Of a stretch of DNA of 18,561 nucleotides, positions 13,699-18,561 are shown one piece after another (positions within the stretch are counted from its first letter, which is position 1; each line of letters opens with the position of its first letter). Made by a program: the position numbers and the translations under genes. The notes under the pieces are model-generated. The model searched no databases. It saw only the letters and a program-made list of their open reading frames with translations, and was not told the DNA's origin. The DNA lies in the NCBI GenBank assembly GCA_902470035.1, contig CABREZ010000012.1, positions 1 through 18,561 of the forward strand. The letters run 5' to 3'. This DNA comes from an uncultured Streptococcus sp. Its GTDB lineage: Bacteria; Bacillota; Bacilli; Lactobacillales; Streptococcaceae.

Positions 13699-14697
13699 AT
13701 GGCAATTTTAGTATTGGGAGGAGCTGGCTATATCGGCTCCCACATGGTAGACTGCTTGGTCAATGAAGGACAGGAAAAAGTCGTCGTGGTAGATAGCCTG
13801 GTCACAGGCCACAGTGCAGCGGTGCATCCAGATGCCGTCTTTTACCAAGGAGACCTAGCGGATCAAGACTTCATGCGTACTGTTTTTAAGGAACATGCAG
13901 ATATTGATGCGGTCATCCACTTTGCGGCCTACTCACTGGTCGCGGAATCTATGGCGGATCCATTGAAATATTTTGACAACAATACAGCAGGCATGGTCAA
14001 ACTCTTAGAAGTCATGCATGAATGTGGGGTACACTACATCGTCTTTTCTTCAACCGCTGCCACCTACGGTATTCCAGAAGAGATTCCGATTCTTGAAACC
14101 ACTCCACAAAAACCGATCAATCCTTATGGCGAAAGCAAGCTCATGATGGAAACCATCATGCGCTGGGCCGATCAAGCATATGGCATCAAGTATGTGCCCC
14201 TTCGTTACTTTAATGTAGCGGGCGCTAAGCCAGATGGATCTATCGGGGAAGACCATGGACCAGAGACCCACCTCTTACCAATCGTCTTACAAGTAGCCCA
14301 AGGCAAACGTGAGAAAATCGCAATTTTTGGAGATGACTATAATACACCAGATGGGACCAACGTTCGGGACTATGTCCATCCATTTGATTTAGCAGACGCC
14401 CATCTACTTGCGGTGGAGTATCTCAGAAAAGGGAATGAATCGACTGCCTTTAATCTGGGATCATCGACTGGATTCTCTAATCTTCAGATTGTCGAAGCAG
14501 CCCGCAAGGTAACGAGACATCCGATTCCACTTGAGATTGCAGATCGCAGACCAGGAGATCCAGATACCCTGATCGCATCCTCTGAGAAGGCGCGTGCAAT
14601 TCTCGGCTGGCAACCAAAATTTGACAATATCGAAACCATCATCCAAACAGCCTGGGCATGGCATTCCAGCCACCCAGATGGCTACAATGATCGATAA
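13699..14697 (+). CDS. galE: UDP-glucose 4-epimerase
   Basis: A 332-residue short-chain dehydrogenase/reductase that interconverts UDP-galactose and UDP-glucose with tightly bound NAD+. It closes the Leloir cycle and supplies UDP-galactose for cell-wall polysaccharides. The nucleotide motif GGAGYIG is at 7-13, the catalytic serine/threonine region SSTAATYG at 117-124, and the YxxxK pair is Tyr143 and Lys147 (NPYGESK). The start has GGGAGAGGG just upstream. Third gene of the gal operon, probably with its own internal promoter, and closed by a terminator. Confidence 0.96.
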   Translation: MAILVLGGAGYIGSHMVDCLVNEGQEKVVVVDSLVTGHSAAVHPDAVFYQGDLADQDFMRTVFKEHADIDAVIHFAAYSLVAESMADPLKYFDNNTAGMVKLLEVMHECGVHYIVFSSTAATYGIPEEIPILETTPQKPINPYGESKLMMETIMRWADQAYGIKYVPLRYFNVAGAKPDGSIGEDHGPETHLLPIVLQVAQGKREKIAIFGDDYNTPDGTNVRDYVHPFDLADAHLLAVEYLRKGNESTAFNLGSSTGFSNLQIVEAARKVTRHPIPLEIADRRPGDPDTLIASSEKARAILGWQPKFDNIETIIQTAWAWHSSHPDGYNDR

Positions 14698-14701
14698 GAA
14701 G

Positions 14702-14730
14702 AAAACTCAAGTCAGTTGGCTTGAGTTTTT
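14702..14730 (+). terminator. Rho-independent terminator of the gal operon
   Basis: AAAACTCAAG (14702-14711) pairs with CTTGAGTTTT (14720-14729), with two further inner pairs closing an AGTT loop. The T run starts in the distal arm. Confidence 0.9.
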
Positions 14731-14743
14731 GTGTAGGGGAATA

Positions 14744-14752
14744 TGCTATAAT
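14744..14752 (+). promoter_or_regulatory. Extended -10 promoter of the DUF915 hydrolase gene
   Basis: TGC-TATAAT at 14744-14752. The start would be near 14759, with a leader of about 61 nt holding the TAGGAG ribosome site (14809-14814). Confidence 0.65.
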
Positions 14753-14819
14753 GAAGTAAATAGAAGGATGCACACAACTAATGTAACCTAATGGGTCAAC
14801 AAGGATAGTAGGAGCAACA

Positions 14820-15707
14820 ATGACAAAATATTTATTTCTCTGGTTTTTAGAGCGTGGATTCGTACAAATCACCCAGAAGACCTTGGTCTCTCTTTTCTTG
14901 CTTGGGTTAGCTGTCCCTTCTTATAGCTGGACTCGAAAAAATGTCCAGAAAATCGAAAAATTATATAATTCAAAATTATCGCCAATTATCATGATTCCTG
15001 GAAGTTCCGCGACGGAAAATCGCTTTGATGGCTTGGTGACCAAGCTCAACCAAGACCGGCAGGGAAGCAAACACAGCCTGCTCAAAGTCAAGGTCTGGAA
15101 TGATGGGACCATTACTTATAGTGGGAGTATTGATGTCAAAGACAATGAACCGATTATCGTCATTGGTTTTGAAAACAACAAAGATGGCTACAGCAATATT
15201 AAAAAACAAGCCAAGATGGTTAACCAAGCCTTTGAAGCTCTACAATCGAAATACAACTTCAATAACTTTAAAGGATTAGGTCACTCAAATGGAGGCTTGA
15301 TCTACACAGCCTTTATTGAAAATTATTTAGGGGATTATGATGTGGATCTTAGGACGCTCATGACTATTGGGACCCCTTATAACTTTACCGAGACCAATAT
15401 CAAAAATAAATCAGAGATGTTGACGGACTTTATCAAGGCTAGAGAAGCTATCCCAACAACCCTTCATATGTATTCAGTAGCAGGCACTATCACCTATGAC
15501 TCGGATGAGTTGGTTCCTGATGCTAGTGTGTCAGCTGGCAAGTATATCTATCAAAATCAAGCGGAGACCTATACGGAGATTACTGTTACAGGAGAAGATG
15601 CCCATCACTCGGACTTGCCAACCAATGATGAAGTGGTCGCCTTGATCAAGCAACATATCGAAAGTCAGGACAATCCGGGTCGTCGAGAGCAAAATGACCC
15701 AAATTAG
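14820..15707 (+). CDS. Alpha/beta hydrolase, DUF915 family, secreted or membrane-anchored
   Basis: A 295-residue protein with a hydrophobic N-terminal segment (about residues 20-36) that would export it or anchor it, followed by an alpha/beta hydrolase domain. The nucleophile elbow is GHSNGG (154-159) with Ser156. A charge-relay Asp is likely in DSDELVP (227-233), and the His is one of the pair at 262-263 (AHHSDLP). The IIMIPGSSAT segment (56-65) is the oxyanion-hole region. These features match DUF915 'cell surface hydrolases' common in lactic acid bacteria, whose substrates are mostly unknown. TAGGAG sits five bases before the start. It is a single-gene unit with its own promoter and terminator. 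Confidence 0.87.
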   Translation: MTKYLFLWFLERGFVQITQKTLVSLFLLGLAVPSYSWTRKNVQKIEKLYNSKLSPIIMIPGSSATENRFDGLVTKLNQDRQGSKHSLLKVKVWNDGTITYSGSIDVKDNEPIIVIGFENNKDGYSNIKKQAKMVNQAFEALQSKYNFNNFKGLGHSNGGLIYTAFIENYLGDYDVDLRTLMTIGTPYNFTETNIKNKSEMLTDFIKAREAIPTTLHMYSVAGTITYDSDELVPDASVSAGKYIYQNQAETYTEITVTGEDAHHSDLPTNDEVVALIKQHIESQDNPGRREQNDPN

Positions 15708-15725
15708 ATCAAAATGAAATGGAAT

Positions 15726-15767
15726 AAGAAGGTTTTACACAAATCATCAGGTGTAGCCTTCTTTTTT
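15726..15767 (+). terminator. Rho-independent terminator of the DUF915 gene
   Basis: AAGAAGG (15726-15732) pairs with CCTTCTT (15757-15763), and TACAC (15736-15740) pairs with GTGTA (15751-15755) above a small internal loop. A run of T ends at 15767. Confidence 0.8.
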
Positions 15768-15775
15768 GGTATAAT
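15767..15775 (+). promoter_or_regulatory. Extended -10 promoter of the lipoprotein gene
   Basis: TGG-TATAAT at 15767-15775 begins on the last T of the preceding terminator. The start would be near 15782, about 42 nt before the ATG. Confidence 0.65.
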
Positions 15776-15823
15776 ATAAAGAGAAAAGAACAAATGTCAA
15801 GGATGACACAAAAGGAGAAACTT

Positions 15824-16972
15824 ATGAAACGAAAAGAGAAATTAGGTGCATTCATTCTTCTACTAGCAGGACTTATTACGGTTGGTTGTAGCAAACGGAC
15901 TCCTCGACATTCTAGTCAGTTGAATAACAGCTCGGAAACATCGTCGATATCATCTTCCGGTAAAAAAGTTACTAAAAAAGAGGTGAAAAAGGATTACAAG
16001 AAGTTGTACCAGCCTATATTTGAGGATTACCAAAAGATTTTGACCTCGCCAAAGGATACAGCAAGCATCGCAAGTCTCTCTCAAAGTTTACATGCAACTG
16101 AGCGTCCAATCAATAGTTGGGCAATCGAAAATGCGGTTAACCAGGCAGATGAAATGCGTTATGCCTTTGCAGATTTAAATAACGATGGGATAGAGGAACT
16201 TCTGATTGCGGACCTAAATTTGAGTGGTAAATATTTCTTAACCGGCCTATATTATTTGAAAGCTGGGAAACCATTCCTTTTAGCAGAAGGGTTTGCTGCT
16301 GGTCATGGTGGAGCAAGAAATGCAGCCCTTGTCTATAAAGGAGGAGAGGTTCTAGAGCTTAGCTGGTCCTCAGGAACGGGTCAAGGTTATGGAACACTCT
16401 ATCAGCTTAATGCCAAGCAAGAGCAAGCAACTATCCTCCAAGAAAAAGAGATTCAAATACAAGCAAATGATATTGCTGCTGATTTTGAAAAAGATGTATC
16501 GGATCAAATTGATTTAAGAGGCCTCGATTGGCAGGAATTTGAGGTTGCTACCAGTTCGATGAGTGCTCCAACGGCTACCAAAGCTCCTTGGAATGCTAAC
16601 AAATCAGCGAAACTTGAAGCTTTTATAAAGGACTGGGGGGGAAGACTTGGTCAACCCAATTACCAAAAGGGAATCGCAGGAGGAGATGTGGGGGCTGACC
16701 ATCTCTATACACTTAGGGATGATGGACCAAGTGAGAAAATGAATGCCGAGTATACGGATACAGGTCTCGGTAATGCCCAGTACCGAATTGTAGAGCGTTA
16801 TAGCAATTGGGATAAATATCCGGATGTTCATAGTTACTTCTTTGCGATAACCAATACGGGAGAAGCGATTGTCTTTCATTCAGATACAACTAATGGAGGA
16901 CAAATGTATCTTAAACCGACAGAAAATGCTGAACTCCAGGCAGAGTTCAAACGCTTAGTGGAAGAGGAGTAA
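15824..16972 (+). CDS. Lipoprotein with DUF4767-like C-terminal domain
   Basis: A 382-residue predicted surface lipoprotein of unknown function. Residues 1-21 form a lipoprotein signal (MKRKEKLG, then a hydrophobic stretch) ending TVGC, with Cys22 as the lipidated residue; Thr at -3 is less usual than Leu. A Ser/Lys-rich linker (23-58) leads to a domain with DLNNDGIEELLIAD (117-130), a calcium-loop or FG-GAP-like D-x-N-x-D-G motif. After a short linker the C-terminal part (about 255-382) starts with PWN and FIKDWGGRLGQ and resembles DUF4767 of Lactobacillales. ATG 15824 is chosen because AAAGGAG (15811-15817) sits six bases before it; an in-frame ATG at 15794 lacks a site and would add ten polar residues before the signal. 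It is a single-gene unit. Confidence 0.8.
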   Translation: MKRKEKLGAFILLLAGLITVGCSKRTPRHSSQLNNSSETSSISSSGKKVTKKEVKKDYKKLYQPIFEDYQKILTSPKDTASIASLSQSLHATERPINSWAIENAVNQADEMRYAFADLNNDGIEELLIADLNLSGKYFLTGLYYLKAGKPFLLAEGFAAGHGGARNAALVYKGGEVLELSWSSGTGQGYGTLYQLNAKQEQATILQEKEIQIQANDIAADFEKDVSDQIDLRGLDWQEFEVATSSMSAPTATKAPWNANKSAKLEAFIKDWGGRLGQPNYQKGIAGGDVGADHLYTLRDDGPSEKMNAEYTDTGLGNAQYRIVERYSNWDKYPDVHSYFFAITNTGEAIVFHSDTTNGGQMYLKPTENAELQAEFKRLVEEE

Positions 16973-16988
16973 ACAATAAAACGTAAGT

Positions 16989-17015
16989 GAGTTTGGGCTA
17001 TCCCAAACTCTTTTT
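16989..17015 (+). terminator. Rho-independent terminator of the lipoprotein gene
   Basis: GAGTTTGGG (16989-16997) and CCCAAACTC (17002-17010) pair perfectly around CTAT, followed by TTTTT. Confidence 0.92.
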
Positions 17016-17042
17016 CTTATATATAATTTCAAATCAAAATCG

Positions 17043-17071
17043 TTGACAGATGTAATATCTAGTATTACAAT
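17043..17071 (+). promoter_or_regulatory. Promoter of the osmoprotectant/choline transporter operon
   Basis: A consensus -35 TTGACA (17043-17048), a 17-base spacer, and TACAAT (17066-17071). It is the strongest-looking sigma-70-type promoter in the window. The start would be near 17078, about 68 nt before the ATG. Confidence 0.8.
17051..17069. promoter_or_regulatory. Dyad operator between -35 and -10 of the transporter promoter
   Basis: TGTAATA (17051-17057) and TATTACA (17063-17069) are exact inverted repeats around TCTAG. They fill the spacer and run into the -10, so a bound regulator would block RNA polymerase. The regulator is not in the window; its identity is unknown. Confidence 0.6.
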
Positions 17072-17145
17072 GTTATGATAATGATTACACTCTTATAAAA
17101 AGTGAGATAAGGATCTTAGCTTTTAAGGAGATGGTGAGGAAGAAT

Positions 17146-17874
17146 ATGATTGAATATAAAAATGTAGTCCTGCGCTACACGGATACAGACATTTTAAAAG
17201 ATGTCAATCTCCGTATTGAAGATGGTGAATTTATGGTCCTCGTAGGCCCTTCAGGATCTGGAAAGACCACCATGATCAAGATGATTAACCGTCTTTTGGA
17301 GCCAACTGATGGCAATATCTATATGGACGGAAAACGCATCAAGGACTATGATGAACGAGAGTTACGTCTTTCTACTGGTTATGTTTTGCAGGCCATTGCT
17401 CTCTTTCCAAATCTAACTGTCGCTGAGAACATTGCTTTAATTCCAGAGATGAAAGGGTGGACTAAAAGCCAAATAGCCTCTAAAACTGAAGAACTCTTGG
17501 ACAAGGTAGGTCTGCCTGCTGCAGAGTATGCAAATCGCAAGCCAAGCGAGTTATCGGGTGGGGAGCAACAACGGATTGGGATTGTGCGTGCCATCATTGG
17601 GGAACCAAAGATTCTATTAATGGACGAGCCCTTTTCAGCCTTGGATGCTATTTCCCGCAAACAGCTACAGGCTCTCACCAAAGACTTGCACAAAGAATTT
17701 GGTATGACGACTATTTTCGTGACCCATGACACAGACGAAGCCTTAAAATTAGGCGATCGGATTGCGGTGCTACAGGAAGGAGAGATTGTGCAGGTGGCGG
17801 ATTCTGAGACCATTCTAGCCCAACCTGCCAACGACTTTGTGGCAGATTTGTTTGGAGGTGCTCACCATGTCTAA
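17146..17874 (+). CDS. proV: Osmoprotectant/choline ABC transporter ATP-binding protein
   Basis: A 242-residue ABC ATPase of the OpuCA/ProV class that powers uptake of quaternary amines such as glycine betaine, choline or carnitine. Walker A is GPSGSGKTT (34-42), the Q-loop glutamine is Gln82 in YVLQAIALFPNLTV, the signature is LSGGEQQ (136-142), Walker B is ILLMDEP (156-162) and the switch histidine is His194. It ends after the nucleotide-binding domain and lacks the C-terminal CBS pair used for ionic-strength sensing in OpuA/OpuCA of other Firmicutes. ATG 17146 is chosen because GAGGA (17136-17140) is five bases upstream; the in-frame ATG at 17131 directly abuts AAGGAG and is too close. The permease gene overlaps its end by eight bases. 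The substrate is inferred from family. Confidence 0.9.
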   Translation: MIEYKNVVLRYTDTDILKDVNLRIEDGEFMVLVGPSGSGKTTMIKMINRLLEPTDGNIYMDGKRIKDYDERELRLSTGYVLQAIALFPNLTVAENIALIPEMKGWTKSQIASKTEELLDKVGLPAAEYANRKPSELSGGEQQRIGIVRAIIGEPKILLMDEPFSALDAISRKQLQALTKDLHKEFGMTTIFVTHDTDEALKLGDRIAVLQEGEIVQVADSETILAQPANDFVADLFGGAHHV

Positions 17875-18561
17875 ACTACTTACAACCTTTCAAGAACGCT
17901 TTGGGGACTGGCTCACTGCACTGGGGCAACATTTGCAACTGTCATTACTGACCCTTCTCCTTGCGATTTTTCTGGCGGTCCCTCTGGCTATTTATTTAAG
18001 TACACGCAAGAGAGCCAGCAACTGGGTTTTACAGGTAGCTGGGATCTTCCAGACCATTCCTTCCATGGCCCTTTTGGGGCTCTTCATTCCCATCATGGGG
18101 ATTGGGACGCTTCCGGCCTTGACAGCTCTCGTCATCTACGCCATTTTTCCCATCCTTCAAAATACCATTACCGGCTTACAAGGGATTGACCCAAGCCTCG
18201 AAGAAGCAGGGGTCGCCTTTGGGATGACTAAGTGGGAACGACTCAAGAAGTTTGAGATTCCCTTGGCCATGCCCGTGATTATGTCTGGGATTCGGACAGC
18301 AGCGGTGATGATTATCGGGACGGCTACCCTTGCTGCCTTGATTGGAGCAGGGGGACTTGGTTCCTTTATCCTTCTGGGGATTGACCGCAATAATGCGAGT
18401 CTGATTATGATCGGCGCCCTATCTTCTGCCTTCTTAGCCATTGCTTTTAACCTTCTTCTCAAATGGATGGAAAAGGCCAAGTTGCGGACCATCTTTGCAG
18501 CCTTTGCGGTCATGATCCTGGGATTGGGGGCTAGCTATACACCAAGTCTTCTTCCCAAACC
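17867..18561 (+). CDS. Osmoprotectant/choline ABC transporter permease, partial (runs off window)
   Basis: The frame opens at ATG 17867, inside the last codons of the ATPase gene, with GGAGG (17854-17858) eight bases upstream, and stays open for 231 codons to the window edge. The product has about five transmembrane segments (residues 22-44, 55-77, 80-98, 135-160 and 178-198). It carries an EAA-type loop (LEEAGVAFGMTKWERLKKFEIPLA, residues 111-134, quoted as 111-120 LEEAGVAFGM) that couples to the ATPase, as in OpuCB/ProW permeases. After Lys200 a sixth hydrophobic stretch (207-223) follows, beyond the normal end of the permease domain. In streptococci such permeases are often fused to their substrate-binding domain, and this stretch could be the linker anchor; the fusion itself lies outside the window. 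Confidence 0.85.
   Translation, partial: MSKLLTTFQERFGDWLTALGQHLQLSLLTLLLAIFLAVPLAIYLSTRKRASNWVLQVAGIFQTIPSMALLGLFIPIMGIGTLPALTALVIYAIFPILQNTITGLQGIDPSLEEAGVAFGMTKWERLKKFEIPLAMPVIMSGIRTAAVMIIGTATLAALIGAGGLGSFILLGIDRNNASLIMIGALSSAFLAIAFNLLLKWMEKAKLRTIFAAFAVMILGLGASYTPSLLPK

Noticed and set aside
14768..14808. Two tandem tiny upstream ORFs in the DUF915 leader (7 and 5 codons, joined as TAATG)
   Set aside because: The purine-rich site abuts the first ATG, the peptides show no attenuator codon pattern, and such short frames are common by chance.
17073..17087. Fur/PerR-like box (TTATGATAATGATTA) at the transporter start site
   Set aside because: Only 11 of 14 fixed PerR positions match and the second half of a Fur box is missing. 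The AT-rich context makes this likely by chance.
17379..17831. Reverse-strand open frame of 150 codons inside the ABC ATPase gene
   Set aside because: It mirrors a highly conserved coding sequence, and its composition is that of an antisense shadow.
1..18561. tRNA, rRNA, CRISPR arrays, transposases, phage or toxin-antitoxin genes
   Set aside because: None is visible. No cloverleaf-like or regularly spaced repeat pattern was noticed, and every long frame is assigned to a housekeeping or surface protein family.

Overview
The window is a stretch of chromosome from a low-GC Gram-positive bacterium, almost certainly an oral or viridans-type Streptococcus. The evidence is the gene set: a PgdA-type peptidoglycan deacetylase, a class II GalT, a DUF3272 small protein after dnaX, and a CBS-less ProV-type ATPase followed by its permease. 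It is supported by AGGAG-type ribosome sites and many TGn-TATAAT extended -10 promoters. The species cannot be fixed from the sequence alone. I see no tRNA, rRNA, CRISPR array, transposase or phage gene.

Layout, left to right. Positions 1-90 hold a long hairpin that looks like the terminator of an upstream gene. Then come gloA (methylglyoxal detoxification) and pgdA (cell-wall N-acetylglucosamine deacetylase). A gene-free stretch (2124-2595) separates pgdA from a convergent two-gene unit on the minus strand, a Gfo/Idh/MocA oxidoreductase followed 1 nt later by a small DEAD-box (here DEFD) RNA helicase. This gap holds a roughly 300-bp highly structured inverted-repeat element bracketed by two terminators with the same stem. 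Divergent from that unit is udk (uridine kinase), then a DUF1275 membrane protein. Next is a free-methionine-sulfoxide reductase whose stop overlaps the start of dnaX, followed by the DUF3272 small membrane protein.

The centre is a Leloir galactose locus. galR (minus strand, with birA downstream) diverges from galK-galT-galE. The shared intergenic region holds a 24-bp perfect palindrome (likely GalR operator) and a near-consensus cre site overlapping the galK promoter. galE also has its own extended -10 promoter. GalK phosphorylates galactose, GalT exchanges it with UDP-glucose, and GalE regenerates UDP-glucose.

The right end carries a predicted secreted or membrane-anchored DUF915 alpha/beta hydrolase, a lipoprotein with a DUF4767-like C-terminal domain, and the start of an osmoprotectant/choline ABC transporter operon. 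That operon has a near-consensus promoter with a dyad operator between -35 and -10, an ATPase gene, and an overlapping permease gene that runs off the window.

Most of the window is ordinary core genome. The parts most worth a second look are the structured element at 2166-2516, the 14-bp inverted repeat around the DUF3272/birA terminator, three apparently leaderless genes, and the regulatory sites of the gal and osmoprotectant operons.
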